DNA from: Amaurobius ferox | Lineage: Eukaryota > Arthropoda > Arachnida > Araneae > Amaurobiidae | DNA length: 64,000 nt | Assembly: GCA_951213105.1 (NCBI GenBank) | Contig: OX578137.1 | Coordinates: 55,509,236-55,573,235 of the forward strand | Direction: 5' to 3' | In this document: one piece after another, positions 11,281-21,683 of the stretch | How the letters are laid out: each line of letters opens with the position of its first letter | Numbering within the stretch: the stretch's first letter is position 1 | Notes under the pieces: generated by a model | What the model saw: the letters and a program-made list of their open reading frames with translations, nothing else | The model's database searches: none | What the model was told of the DNA's origin: nothing | Position numbers and translations under genes: made by a program

Positions 11281-12587
11281 TCCATGGAAACATCGTGACG
11301 TCCCTGATATGTGATTCGTCACACGCCAGGTATTAGCGCTATATAGACCGATCTCGTAAAGTGGAGTAAATAAAGAAATACATAATACCAGTAATTAAAA
11401 TGAAGAGGCTTAATTTTAAACAATAACAAAGAATTTATTTCATTAAGACAAAACCTTATTTAATAACTATTAACATCTGGTAAATTTCATATACCAACAT
11501 CTTTAGTGTAGTACATTAAGACAATCAAATCTCCTCATTCTATGATCATAATATGAGCATTACAATTATTAACCTATTAATGTGCATTAACTCACTATTC
11601 TTACTAGCCTACGTCTTAATGGCCCAGGTTAACCTTATTTAGGAGGGTCAGAGAGATAATAATAATCAAAGTGCAAAAATATGTGTAGAATTGTCCTACC
11701 TCGATCATCTTTGCCGATGTCGGACTTTATGACCGCGCGCTCCGGCTCTGTCCCGTGGGCTCGCTCTCTCCGAGATCCGTCGCTCTTGCGACCTTTTCTT
11801 TTCACTCACAAAATTCAAGTCCTCGATTTCAAAAACTCAAAGTCCAAAGTTGCTCTCTGTCTCTACCCCCTTAACAAGGCGCCCCTGTCCATAATTGGCT
11901 AAGTAAATTAAGGGCTACGCCCTTCAGGCTATATTATTGGTCAAGGTCCCCCTGAAATATGAGATATGCAGTCTCCAGTTTTAAAATCGTTGAAAGTTCT
12001 CACGAGAATTTTCCCAAGGTTCAAGTGATATTAATTGACTCTGGGGTCAAGAAGTTCAACCCCCTCCGTTTGTTGTAACACCTAACGCTGACATGAACTT
12101 GAGAAGCACCCTCTCTTTTCGAAATGAATGTCCGGTGCAGCTGCGTTAGAGGGAATGTTACAAAAATTGCCTCACATCATGAGGGACCGTCTTCTTAGGT
12201 CCACTTCCTCTTTCAAAAGAGCAATGTTATATTGGGAATTGAAAATTACAATATAACAATTACCCTTCTTCCCCCCCCAAAATTTGGTGGGAAAAAAGCC
12301 AATTACAAAGTGCCAGCTCATAGTTGCTGCAGGCGTGTCCACTGTGTAGTCCAACAACTCGTCTTGCTCTCATCTGTATCTACTGTAAAAATGCACTATA
12401 TACACATATACACAAATCATATTATCATATATATACTCTTATATGCCATCAAAAGAACACGAAAATACTATACAAAAATACAATTCTCAATGTGTCTGCA
12501 AATGACGATATCTGTGTCGTTCAGTTGTACTTAATGTCGATTAAAAGTCTATTCATGTAAGCACAAGTTCGTCCACTGGTGATATGT

Positions 12588-12588
<1 letters not shown>
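11281..12588. other. No gene; possible old LTR or repeat remnant
   Basis: A GC-richer block at 11690-11940 and an inverted repeat at 12074-12088 / 12143-12162 (TGTAACA...TAACGC against GCGTTAG...TGTTACA) look like LTR or DNA-element remains. They cannot be tied to the gypsy-like element by a repeated copy. No exon was recognised. Confidence 0.4.

Positions 12589-12616
<28 letters not shown>
12589..12616. repeat. Poly-T run, 28 bases
   Basis: An uninterrupted T tract, possibly the poly-A tail of a minus-strand retrocopy. No retrocopy could be identified next to it. Confidence 0.9.
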
Positions 12617-12620
<4 letters not shown>

Positions 12621-12829
12621 AATATAGTTCCACACAAGTTCAAGGTGTATATCTGTAAAATTGTTCACATATGATAACCAAAGTCACTTTGACCGTCAAT
12701 TGGATATTTGTTGGGATCAGGGACTTACGCATATGGTCCCTAATAATATCACTTTGTCCCCTTGTAGTTATGGTGGAAAGTGTAAAATATCTTTCCTTTG
12801 GAAAAAAAAACACTGATATCACTGCACAC

Positions 12830-13080
12830 TTGGAAACCGCTGAAATGTAAATCGCTCCACTGCTGGAACTCGTTGTAGAACTGGATCGCTGTCTAACTGG
12901 AATTCGCTGAACTGTAAGGCGCTGAACTGCTGGAACTCGCTGAAGGATTGGACCGCTGTCTAACTGGAATTCGCTGAACTGTAAGGCGCTGAACTGCTGG
13001 AGTCGCTGACCAAATGATAATCTTTGTGCACCAGGAATCGTTGAGCACTCGGAATCGCTGATCAACAGGAATTGCTGACC
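12830..13080. repeat. 67 bp minisatellite with ~17-20 bp sub-units
   Basis: CGCTGTCTAACTGGAATTCG recurs at 12887 and 12954, a 67 bp period. Shorter CGCTGAACTG and TGGAACTCGCTGA blocks repeat inside and decay on both sides. A minus-strand ORF of 141 codons over it is Gln/Arg/Ser-rich and follows from the repeat. Confidence 0.8.
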
Positions 13081-13472
13081 ATTTGAGAATCGTTAGGCAA
13101 CCGGATCTGTACGCTGTCTCATGTTTTGTTTAGGACAATCAATACATATACATTACACTCAAGCTTATTAAAATACTCTCTTCTCTTAAAACTCCCTTAA
13201 GTATCATTTTTTTTTTTATAAATTCAATTTCTATAATTTTAATTTGTCACCCGGCCCACGAAACATTACAAAAAAAACTCTCTTTTTTTTTTTTCCAAAC
13301 TCCTTTAAATTTGTTAACACTCTCAAAAATTGCCCCCTTTGAAATTTCTACACTTTATCTACTTTACATCCTTCCATATAATATATACATTTTTTTTTCT
13401 TAAATTTGATACTCTCTTCAAACTTACATTTTTCAAATTCCTACTTTTTATTTATTTTACATTTCTCTACCT

Positions 13473-13514
<42 letters not shown>

Positions 13515-14309
13515 CATTATATACACTTCTTATCTAACATCCAATCCATCATGTGTTCTGAACCGGACATGCCATAAATATAACTCATGTACATATTTAT
13601 AATAAAATACTTAAACAATTACACTATCCTCTCAAATACTATCAAAATAAGACTTATATAACTCCAAAAATTTCCGCAATACTTTAAAATTTTCCTACAA
13701 ACTGAGATGACAGAAAAAAAAAACCCATGTAATCATTTAATTATTATCCTACTGAAAATCTTATAACTCCCCTGCGATTCTATATTACACTATCCATAAT
13801 TATACATTTTCTTTCACATATCCCCTGATTTAATCCAAATCTTATACTTGGATACGGAATTTCCCGAATTCCTTACATTATTCACTTTCCCACTTAATGA
13901 AAACATACTTAAAAATTTTTTTTTCGTAAATCTTATCACTCACTGAAATTCTCTCAATGCCTACAAAATTACGAATTTTCTCTCAAAAACCATCTAACTC
14001 AATTCAAATCCCATACTTGAATACCAAAATGTACATTTTCTTTTCTTATATCCCCTGTAATTGAATGCAAAGTCTCCTGCATTAATTCATTTCTCCTCTT
14101 TCCTTTTTTTAACTTCCCAAACTTTTGTGTAACATATATTCTAGCATCTAAATTCCCTGTTCAAACAGAAAAATCTAGTCCCCAGAGAAAATCTCGTAGT
14201 GGTATACAAGGTCAACATGTCCTTGTGCCATTGTGTCATTTTCCCGGGATAAGCTCCCCTTTCTGGCCTGCGGCTAATACGGGCATTTCTTCGTGTAAGT
14301 TCCCATGGC
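13081..14309. other. Gene-free, pyrimidine-biased stretch with a (TA)n run
   Basis: Strongly C/T- and A-rich on the plus strand, with a (TA)n microsatellite at ~13477-13505. No exon was recognised. It lies just upstream of the PBS-like tandem repeats, so it may include the 5' LTR of the gypsy-like element, but no matching 3' copy was found. Confidence 0.5.
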
Positions 14310-14730
14310 CAATTTCGAATCTGGACTCAAAATTATTGCTCACATATCATTTTGGTGCCGTTTAAACCAGTTTCGAACCTGGACTCAAAATTATTGCACA
14401 CATATCATTTTGCCGGCCGTCCAAATAGTTGCTCTTAGTCCTTTGGACGAGTCGGACGGTCTGGGTCTTCAACACATATCATTTTGGCGCCCGTGACCAG
14501 TCGAACCTGGACTCAAAATTATTGCACACATATCATTTTGGCGCCCGTGACCAGTCGAATCTGGACTCAAAATTATTGCACACATATCATTTTGGTGCCG
14601 TTTAAACCAGTTTTCGAACCTGGACTCAAAATTATTGCACCCTTATCATATTGGTGCTCATGAGCAATCAAACCTCGATTCAAAATTATTTAACCCTTCT
14701 GGCGACTTTGCTGTTTTAGACCAGTTATAT
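14310..14730. repeat. Tandem 54-58 bp units with PBS-like TGGCGCC motif
   Basis: About six units each run CCTGGACTCAAAATTATTGC, then CACATATCATTTTGG(C/T)GCC(C)G, then a CCAG...CGAACCT block. TGG followed by a GC-rich stretch after an ATCA end resembles an LTR end plus tRNA primer-binding site. Its place ahead of gag suggests a multiplied leader/PBS region. One unit is split by a SINE fragment. Confidence 0.65.
14413..14472 (+). repeat. 5'-truncated SINE in plus orientation, with 14 bp TSD
   Basis: Sixty bases match the 3' end of the SINE (CCGTCCAAA... to GTCGGACGGTCTGGGTCTTC, then CAA). They are flanked on both sides by CACATATCATTTTG (14399-14412 and 14473-14486), a perfect 14 bp target-site duplication. 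This is direct evidence of retrotransposition into the tandem leader repeat. Confidence 0.88.
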
Positions 14731-15208
14731 GCCAGAATTTAAATTTTAATGAAGAGAATAAATATATTTGGAATTAATGAGAAATGAAAAGATTGAATAA
14801 AAAAAAAAATTTTTTTTGTGTGTAAAATAAGGATTAAATTAAAGAAAGAATTTTAAAATTAAAATAAATATAAGTAAATTTAAGAAAATTTATTTCACAG
14901 TATGAGAAGCAAGCAAATAGTGAATCATTATGTGTTCTTAATGAGACATGCCATATTGTATGTGAAAATATAATTATTAGGGAACTTGAAGCTTTTAAGA
15001 AATTTTTGAATTATATAAATATTTGTGTAATATTTGAGGAGTTAATTATGAGGATTGAAGTATTTGCATGCGTAGATAGTGAAATGATTAGAATTATGTT
15101 TTTGAATTTATGTGATATTGTATTTAAATATTTTGGGGGAACATTTTGAGGTGTAAAAACAGGAGATAATTTTAGATATAGAATTTTTGCGAGAAAGTGA
15201 AATTTAGA
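14731..15208 (+). other. Leader of the gypsy-like element
   Basis: An AT-rich, purine-leaning leader between the PBS-like repeats and the gag ATG. No ORF was seen that could compete with gag. Confidence 0.5.
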
Positions 15209-16366
15209 ATGACGGAAAGCGGAGAAAATCATCCAGCAACGAGGGGCAGGTTACCAGGACTTATACACCTATTAGGGGAATGCAATGGCATAGAGAATGA
15301 TGTAGAAATTTTTTTTGACCAGATCAAATCTTTAAGCAGCTTGGGGGATTGGTCAGAGGAGGAAAAGTTAGCAATTGTGAAATCGCGGTTAAGAGGGAAT
15401 GCAAGAAAATTTTATATAGGGTCACAAGAATTAAGAAGGGAAACATCTTTCGAAAAATTTAGGGATAGGTTATTAGAGTTCTTTACAGAAAAACCGAACA
15501 TTACAACAAATCAGATCCTTTTCACGACCGCAAAACAGACACAGGGAGAAACGATTAAGCAGCTAGCACACAGAATAACAACACTAACTTTAAATTATAT
15601 TGGCGACACAGAGCACAGTGAAGCGACACAACAGATTATGGATAAATTAAGGTTAAGTAAATTTTTAGAGGCGGTAACACCTGAATTCCAGAAAGAAATA
15701 ATAAAAACTAATGCACAAAATTTTGATGAAGCTGTAAAAATAGCCACAAACTTGGAACAGGCAAATTTAGCTGCGATAACGGCAAATGTAAATAGTGCTA
15801 CATATAGACAAGAAATTGAGACGCTCCGCAAAGAGCAACAGGAATTTAACGCACATATTTTAAATTCAATTACCCAAGAAATAAACACATTAAAAATCCA
15901 AGAAAAAGTACAAATTCCCACGACACAAACAAAAAAACTCGTAACATGCCACTACTGTAATAAACAGGGACATTTCATGAGAGAATGCCGAATATACAAA
16001 GCTGATCATTTTAAACAAACACAGAGTCAAAACATAAACAACGCGAGAACACAGTGGCATAATCAAATACAGTCTCCTCCCCACTCATTTCAAACCCAGC
16101 CGTATGATGACCACAGAACTTACTCCTTCCAGCCGGACACATACGATTATAGGCCAAACCACGCCTTTGGAAACTATCAACAGAGCAGAGATTACTATGC
16201 AGCACCCCCCACACAAAGTAGATTTTCTAGGGAACAACGATATAATAGGGACGAGTCAAACCAAAACAGAATCAGAGAATCGGGCGGGCAAAGAAACAAT
16301 GGGAGAGAGATGAATACAAGATTTGGATACAGAAATTTCCCTAATAGAAGAGATAATTTAAACTAA
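15209..16366 (+). CDS. gag: Retrotransposon Gag polyprotein
   Basis: A 385-residue frame. The open frame extends to a GTG at 15197, but the first ATG, in AGAATGA context, is at 15209 and is the likely start. The N-terminal half is helical and resembles the gypsy Gag capsid region (SRLRGNARKFY, EKFRDRLLEFF). A coiled-coil-like stretch follows (EIETLRKEQQEF), then a single CCHC zinc knuckle CHYCNKQGHFMREC starting at residue 247, which binds RNA. The tail is rich in Gln, Asn, Tyr and Arg. It would form the cytoplasmic particle that packages element RNA. The last sense codons before the TAA are TTA AAC, part of a frameshift heptamer, so a fraction of ribosomes should continue into pol. No internal stop or frameshift is present. 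Confidence 0.95.
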   Translation: MTESGENHPATRGRLPGLIHLLGECNGIENDVEIFFDQIKSLSSLGDWSEEEKLAIVKSRLRGNARKFYIGSQELRRETSFEKFRDRLLEFFTEKPNITTNQILFTTAKQTQGETIKQLAHRITTLTLNYIGDTEHSEATQQIMDKLRLSKFLEAVTPEFQKEIIKTNAQNFDEAVKIATNLEQANLAAITANVNSATYRQEIETLRKEQQEFNAHILNSITQEINTLKIQEKVQIPTTQTKKLVTCHYCNKQGHFMRECRIYKADHFKQTQSQNINNARTQWHNQIQSPPHSFQTQPYDDHRTYSFQPDTYDYRPNHAFGNYQQSRDYYAAPPTQSRFSREQRYNRDESNQNRIRESGGQRNNGREMNTRFGYRNFPNRRDNLN

Positions 16367-16425
16367 TTGTGGGAGCTTTAAATAATAACTTACAAAGAGA
16401 GAAAAATTACAGGGTAAAGTTCCCG
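16357..16425 (+). promoter_or_regulatory. Programmed -1 ribosomal frameshift signal
   Basis: The heptamer TTTAAAC at 16357-16363 fits X-XXY-YYZ in the gag frame (TTA AAC, then TAA). A -1 slip gives TTT AAA CTA, exactly the pol frame, which is open from 16357. After 6-7 bases a stem can form between 16371-16379 (GGGAGCTTT) and 16416-16424 (AAAGTTCCC), nine pairs with one G-U. An A-T pair extends it inward (16380/16415) and a U-G pair outward (16370/16425), with a loop of about 34 bases. Slippery sequence, spacer and stem together match known retroelement and viral frameshift signals. Activity is inferred. Confidence 0.88.
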
Positions 16426-19400
16426 AGAAAAATTGAAATTCCTGTACAAACAGAAAATAAGAAATTGGAGATACATAACGATGAAAGTACTGAAAAACAT
16501 GAGGAAACGATTGCATCTGTAGGAGAACAAATTGAAAAAACAGAATTGCCAACAATAATAGCTCAATTTAAAAATATACAAAGCGAACTCATGATTGACT
16601 CTGGAGCGAGCGTTAGTGTATTATCATTAGAATTGTTCAATAAAATTAAAGATAATGTCAAAATTAAATATGTGTCAAGGAGTGTTACAATATCAACTTT
16701 AACAGGACATAGTATTGAATATATAAAGACTGTGGAAATTCCATTTAAAATTCAGGGAAAACAGTTCAAACATATTTTTTTTGTCACAACAGCAAGATTT
16801 ACACAAAAATTTAAGGGAGTATTGGGTTTTGACTTTTTACAGAAAAATCAAGCCATTTTGAATACACAAAAGAACATTCTGAAGATGGGCGACATAGAAA
16901 TAATTTTAAATTCTGATAGGCAAATTGATAGACAAATAAATGAGATAATACAGGAAAGACCGAATCTAGCCAAAATTTTAAGAAAAGTACAAATCAAACC
17001 GAATTCGAGGGAGAATGTTGTAGTATATAGTGAGGAAAGTCTAGAAAATGGAACAGAGGTTTTGTTCGAACCCAAAGAAAAATCATACATTGTAATGAAT
17101 TATGGAATACACCACATGAATGAGAACAAAATTAAAATTGAAGTTCAGAATAACACGAATGCGACAATTACATTAAATAAAAACATGGCTTTAGGAAACA
17201 TTACGACAGATTTTACGATACAACAACAGGACATTAAAGAACCAGAAATTAGTGAACGGACACATAAATACGAAGAGATGATAAATTTAATACAGGCTAA
17301 ACCGGAGATAATTGAAGAAAGAAAAAAAGATTTGAAAACAGAAGATTTTAATACTGACCACATGGACCCAAACATTAAACAAGATTTCCTCAAATTTGTA
17401 ATGCAATATTCGGACGTTTTTTCAAAATCATTAAAAACTTTAGGAGCGACGGACATCGTAAAACCGGTGATAAAGCTTGCACATGACCACGCAATACGTT
17501 CCAGGCCATACGACGTTCCGTACGCACTGCAGGATACCGCAAAAAATCAATTAAAAGAGTTAGAAGAAGCAGGGATAATTGCCAGAACAAAATCAAATTT
17601 TGCATCGCCGATGATTTTAGTGCGTAAAACAAGTGGAGAGTACCGCTTATGTTTAGATCTGAGATTAATTAATAACATATCCACTCTGTTTCCTTACAAA
17701 ATTCCCCGTGTGAATGAAATTATAACTAAATTAGCCGGACATAGATACTATTCGAAACTGGATTTTCATAGTGCATTCAACCAATTGGTTTTACCTGAAG
17801 ACACAAAAGAATTATTTGCTTTTACAACGCCCTATGGCAACTACCAATTTGAAAGACTCGTTTTTGGACATGTAAGCTCCGCTCCAATTTTTCAACAGGT
17901 TATGGACACCATTTTAGCGGACTTAAGAGAGGAAAACATACAAGCTTACATCGACGACATAATAATCCCGGCTAACTCTTATTCAGAATTAATACATAAA
18001 TTAAAATTAGTATTCGATAAATTAAGAAAATACAACCTAACTCTGACACCCAGCAAATGTAAATTTTTTGTAGAAAAAGTAGCATATTTAGGATTTGAAA
18101 TTAGTCAAAAAGGCATTACACCAACAGATGAAAATATAAACAAAATCACTTCTTTTCCAGTACCAAAAACATTAAGAAAATTAAAAAGATTTTTAGGCAT
18201 TTGTAATTTTTACAGAAATTCAATAAAAAATTATGCTCAATTAACCGCGGTTTTATCAGACTTAACAAGAAAGGATAATAAATTTAAATGGGATAATAAA
18301 TGTGAGGAGGCATTTCAGGAACTCCAAGAATGTTTTTTCAAGAAACCTTTACTGATACAGCCAGATTTTGACAAAGACTTTTATCTGAATATCGATGGCA
18401 GCATTCAGTCCATAGGAGGCGCTCTTTTACAATACAGAGATGGGATTTTAAAACCGATTGCATATTTTAGCAGGAAATTATCGATACAGGAGCAAAAATA
18501 CCCGGCCATGAAAATTGAATTACTTGCTATGCATCAGGGAATGAAATTTTTTAGAAATTTCCTTTTCGGCCGAAAGTTTTTTGTGCTTTCTGACCATTTA
18601 CCTTTGGGACAGCATTTAAAAATACAAAACCCACCCAGCGTATTACAGAGGTGGCTTTTAGAGATATCTGAATATGATTATGAATTTATTCACGTCCCGG
18701 GTAAAGATAATTTATTAGCGGATTTTTTAAGTAGAGATGATTTTGAAAATAAACAAACAGAGCAGAATGAGGGAAAACAAAACATTGAGAATCCAAGGGG
18801 AGAAATTAACCTGATAGAACAAATTAAGGGAGAAAACACGGTGAAAAGAAATGGATATGTGAATGAGGATAGTGTCTATATTGCACAGATAAACACAATA
18901 ACAGAAATCCCGGCATTAGATAGAATTTTAGAGGAACAAATTAAAGATCCAAAATTAAAAATAATCAGAGAAAATTTACAAAACCGGAATTTTAAAGAGG
19001 GTAAACATTATGACACATTATATATTGACGAGGAAACTAATTTATTAATGCACGTAGGAAACTGGAAGGACAGACCTTGGAGAGACAATTTAAACAAAAC
19101 TATAGTTATACCCAGAAATTTACAGAAAGAAATTTTAGCGATTACACACGTAACACATGCAGGGATTGATAAAACTTACAAATTACTCTCAGATAGGTAT
19201 TATTGGAATGGTATGTACAGTGACACACAAAATTTTATTACATCTTGCGAACAGTGTAGAAAGAAAAAGGGAAAAAATCAGCCCGTTCCCCTGGGAAGAT
19301 ATCCTATACCTGATGGGCCCGTGCAAATTTTGTCGACAGACATTTGCGGACCGTTTCAAACTAGCACTTCAAATAATAAATATGTGTTATCGGTGGTAGA

Positions 19401-20235
19401 CCACTTCTCCAAACATATACAAATGTTTCCTATCCCGGATATAACGGCCACTACGGTTGCTGATAGACTCTTAAATTACTTTATGAATTGGGGATGTCCT
19501 AAGACAGTGTTATCGGACGCAGGCTCTCAATTTACATCTAATATACATCAAATTATGACAGAGAAACTCGGAATAGTTGCCAGAATAGCATCGGTACGTT
19601 CGCCATGGGTTAACGGTATAGTGGAGGTTACTAACAAACAATTGAAACACACCTTAGCGACATTAGCGGAGAATTCGCCATACTGGGATACTGCAGTACA
19701 ATGCCACGTAGCTGTGTACAACGCGACGGTACATTCAAGCACCAAAGAAACACCAAACTTTCTTTTTTTTGGAAGAGACCTTCCAACTTTTTTTGAAACT
19801 AATGTAACAGAAAATAATACAGAAACAACATATCAGGATTATATATCAAAAAAAATAACAGTGATGAATAACGCATTTAAGGAGGCAAATAAAAATTTAA
19901 TTCTCGCGAAAGAACGCCAAGAAAGTCAACAACTCCAAAGAGCTAAATTCAGGGATTTGGAAATCGGGTCCAGGGTGTTCATGGAAAACAATAATAATAA
20001 ATATAAAAAGGGGAACCACACGGGACCTTATCGAGTAATTAATAGAATAAATAGATTTATATATGAAATAAAACTGTGTGACAAACCAAATTCTAAAATC
20101 ATAAAAGCCCACATAAATAGATTAAGGACTCTTCCCGACCGCAAGCCACATCTAAAAATGCCCTACATAAACAAATACAAGTCACCTCTTCTCCCCACTC
20201 GAAGTTATCGGGACTTTTCCGATGCGAGGATTTAA
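16357..20235 (+). CDS. pol: Retrotransposon Pol: protease, RT, RNase H, integrase
   Basis: An open frame of about 1,290 codons, probably made only as a Gag-Pol fusion because it has no ATG near its start. Counting from the GTG at 16369: aspartic protease at DSGAS (77-81); reverse transcriptase with catalytic Asp in KLDFHSAF (465) and YIDD (527-530); RNase H with Asp676 in NIDGS and Asp742 in LSDHLPL; integrase with a His/Cys zinc motif (His927/930, Cys960/963) and catalytic Asp991, Asp1050 and Glu1086. The last two are exactly 35 residues apart, as in the D,D-35-E family. The RT motif usually LPFGL reads LVFGHVSSAP, a mild departure. All key residues are present and no stop interrupts the frame. 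The protein would copy element RNA and insert the cDNA. Confidence 0.96.
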   Translation, partial: FKLIVGALNNNLQREKNYRVKFPRKIEIPVQTENKKLEIHNDESTEKHEETIASVGEQIEKTELPTIIAQFKNIQSELMIDSGASVSVLSLELFNKIKDNVKIKYVSRSVTISTLTGHSIEYIKTVEIPFKIQGKQFKHIFFVTTARFTQKFKGVLGFDFLQKNQAILNTQKNILKMGDIEIILNSDRQIDRQINEIIQERPNLAKILRKVQIKPNSRENVVVYSEESLENGTEVLFEPKEKSYIVMNYGIHHMNENKIKIEVQNNTNATITLNKNMALGNITTDFTIQQQDIKEPEISERTHKYEEMINLIQAKPEIIEERKKDLKTEDFNTDHMDPNIKQDFLKFVMQYSDVFSKSLKTLGATDIVKPVIKLAHDHAIRSRPYDVPYALQDTAKNQLKELEEAGIIARTKSNFASPMILVRKTSGEYRLCLDLRLINNISTLFPYKIPRVNEIITKLAGHRYYSKLDFHSAFNQLVLPEDTKELFAFTTPYGNYQFERLVFGHVSSAPIFQQVMDTILADLREENIQAYIDDIIIPANSYSELIHKLKLVFDKLRKYNLTLTPSKCKFFVEKVAYLGFEISQKGITPTDENINKITSFPVPKTLRKLKRFLGICNFYRNSIKNYAQLTAVLSDLTRKDNKFKWDNKCEEAFQELQECFFKKPLLIQPDFDKDFYLNIDGSIQSIGGALLQYRDGILKPIAYFSRKLSIQEQKYPAMKIELLAMHQGMKFFRNFLFGRKFFVLSDHLPLGQHLKIQNPPSVLQRWLLEISEYDYEFIHVPGKDNLLADFLSRDDFENKQTEQNEGKQNIENPRGEINLIEQIKGENTVKRNGYVNEDSVYIAQINTITEIPALDRILEEQIKDPKLKIIRENLQNRNFKEGKHYDTLYIDEETNLLMHVGNWKDRPWRDNLNKTIVIPRNLQKEILAITHVTHAGIDKTYKLLSDRYYWNGMYSDTQNFITSCEQCRKKKGKNQPVPLGRYPIPDGPVQILSTDICGPFQTSTSNNKYVLSVVDHFSKHIQMFPIPDITATTVADRLLNYFMNWGCPKTVLSDAGSQFTSNIHQIMTEKLGIVARIASVRSPWVNGIVEVTNKQLKHTLATLAENSPYWDTAVQCHVAVYNATVHSSTKETPNFLFFGRDLPTFFETNVTENNTETTYQDYISKKITVMNNAFKEANKNLILAKERQESQQLQRAKFRDLEIGSRVFMENNNNKYKKGNHTGPYRVINRINRFIYEIKLCDKPNSKIIKAHINRLRTLPDRKPHLKMPYINKYKSPLLPTRSYRDFSDARI

Positions 20236-20705
20236 AAGCGAAAGTTCGTTTTTTTTTATCCGAAAGGGACTTTTGTTTTAAAATCTTTAAAAAAATTTAG
20301 AATTTGTCCCTGAGATTTGAAATTGATATATTTTTACTCGCAATTGTCTGCTCTTTCCGATCGTGTGATTTGTTTCTTTCTACGACGTCTGGATGGTGGA
20401 GATAAAAGGAGAGGAAAAGGGGAGAAAACGGTCGAAATCGCATAGAACATTAAATAACAAAAAAATTTCACATTTTAAAAATCGGTTTTCACGTGTCCCC
20501 TCCCCCCCTCCCATGTCTCCGATTGTCAAATTTCGAAGCTCTGCGACGGGCGGTCGCTGAACCTATAGTGTATAAGACTGCCAGACACACAGACATTGCC
20601 TTTTATTATATAGATAATCAGGAGAAATGCAAATACTTTTCAATAGCAAGGAACTCACTAACAAATATCGCTGAGTTCACTTTGAAAATATGGGGTTGCA
20701 GTTCC
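20236..20705. repeat. 3' UTR of the retrotransposon, then an interspersed repeat
   Basis: A purine tract (AAAAGGAGAGGAAAAGGGGAG) at ~20405-20425 is a polypurine-tract candidate. From ~20460 the sequence switches to a repeat with CAAATTTCGAAGCTCTGCGA and GTGTATAAGACTGCCAGACA, ending TTTTATTATATAGAT. This is shared in part with 11213-11265. Confidence 0.5.
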
Positions 20706-20780
20706 GTTCCAGTAGTTCAACGGTACTGCGGCGACTGGTCAGTACGAAGATCCGTGGTTCGATTCCCAATTGGAGCAACA
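20706..20780 (+). repeat. tRNA-like SINE head, second SINE type
   Basis: An A-box-like TAGTTCAACGG and a perfect B box GGTTCGATTCC (~20756-20766) are spaced as in a tRNA. GTTCCAG at the start can nearly pair with TTGGAGC at the end. The T stem does not close, so this is a tRNA-derived repeat, not a gene. A weaker copy (GTTCGATTCTC) lies near 20993. Confidence 0.55.
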
Positions 20781-21368
20781 ATGTTCTTTACTATAGATCC
20801 CGAACAAATCAACCCTGTAGGTTAGTGCAAACATGTCAGAAGTCTGAAAGTGACCCTAGTATGAATAACACGGATTCAGTGAACTCTGGTATATTAAGAG
20901 CGGATTTTAAATTCGGATCTTCAATAACCATGCTGGACGCTAATCTGGAGGATAAAAAGAGGTAAGAGGTTAACCTATGAAACCAGGTTCGTTGTTCGAT
21001 TCTCGGTTGCTACAGCAAGTTTTTACAATATTCTGATAATGTAGGTTATCAGAAAAGTAATTATTTGTAGTGAAGTAAGTAACTTCATAATTCTATCCAG
21101 GGGCGGCATTTCAGCATTCCATTTGGGGGTGCGAGATTTGTATGTATGAAAATTCACAATATGAAATAAATAAAATGTTTGTTCACAGGGGGGGGGGGAG
21201 CGATCACAAAATTGAATTGATGTTGAGAAAAATAATTGTTGCTAACATAATTTTTGTACATAATTTTGTTAACATAATTGTTGTTAATATAATTTTTCTA
21301 AATACAAATATCTATATTTATTATCTATATTTAATTCAAATATCTATATATAAACGGCCACTGGTTCT

Positions 21369-21683
21369 TCGCTTACTTATCAAGAACTGTACTCAAATGC
21401 AAGATCTAAATTAAATTTAATTTGGCGTACTCCACCTGCGCACCAATGGTACACCGGAACTTCCCCTGGCGCTCTTCTGGAAATTAAATGTGGTCGTGGC
21501 TCCCAGACTGCACTTGCTAGACTTAAAAGTGGCCACCTTAAGTGTCTTTCTTTTGAACGCGGTGGAAAAATCCATCCCACTTGTAATAAATGCTGTGACC
21601 ATCCGGCCTTCCCGGAGCACATATTGAGTTGCGTCGGACTTTCCAAGGAGGACTTGACATCTTGCCCCCCTTTCAGTTATTGA
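21369..21683 (+). pseudogene. Non-LTR retrotransposon fragment, RNase H C-terminal region
   Basis: The frame ending TGA at 21681 reads WRTPPAHQWY, LARLKSGHLKCLSF, then a Cys/His cluster (CNKC, EHILSC). This is the C-terminal end of the ORF2 RNase H region in Jockey/RTE-like LINEs. About 80 bases further on the 3' UTR ends in (CAACAA)n at ~21746-21761, followed by ATCTATATTTA, which also occurs upstream near 21322, so this may be a 5'-truncated insertion with a target duplication inside the hAT element. It cannot be functional alone. Confidence 0.75.

Larger units (their letters stand above)
14310..20440 (+). mobile_element. Ty3/gypsy-like retrotransposon with intact gag and pol
   Basis: The order is PBS-like leader, gag (15209-16366), -1 frameshift signal, then pol with protease, RT, RNase H and integrase (to 20235). 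A purine run at ~20400-20425 could be the polypurine tract. No env-like ORF follows. Protease-RT-RNase H-integrase is the Ty3/gypsy order. Uninterrupted ORFs suggest recent activity. A pair of matching LTRs was not found by eye: sequence after ~20460 belongs to another repeat, so the 3' LTR may have been lost. It lies inside the inferred Kunitz intron, antisense to the exons. Confidence 0.85.

Noticed and set aside
12640..13065. 141-codon minus-strand ORF
   Set aside because: Gln/Arg/Ser-rich translation of the 67 bp minisatellite; no domain.
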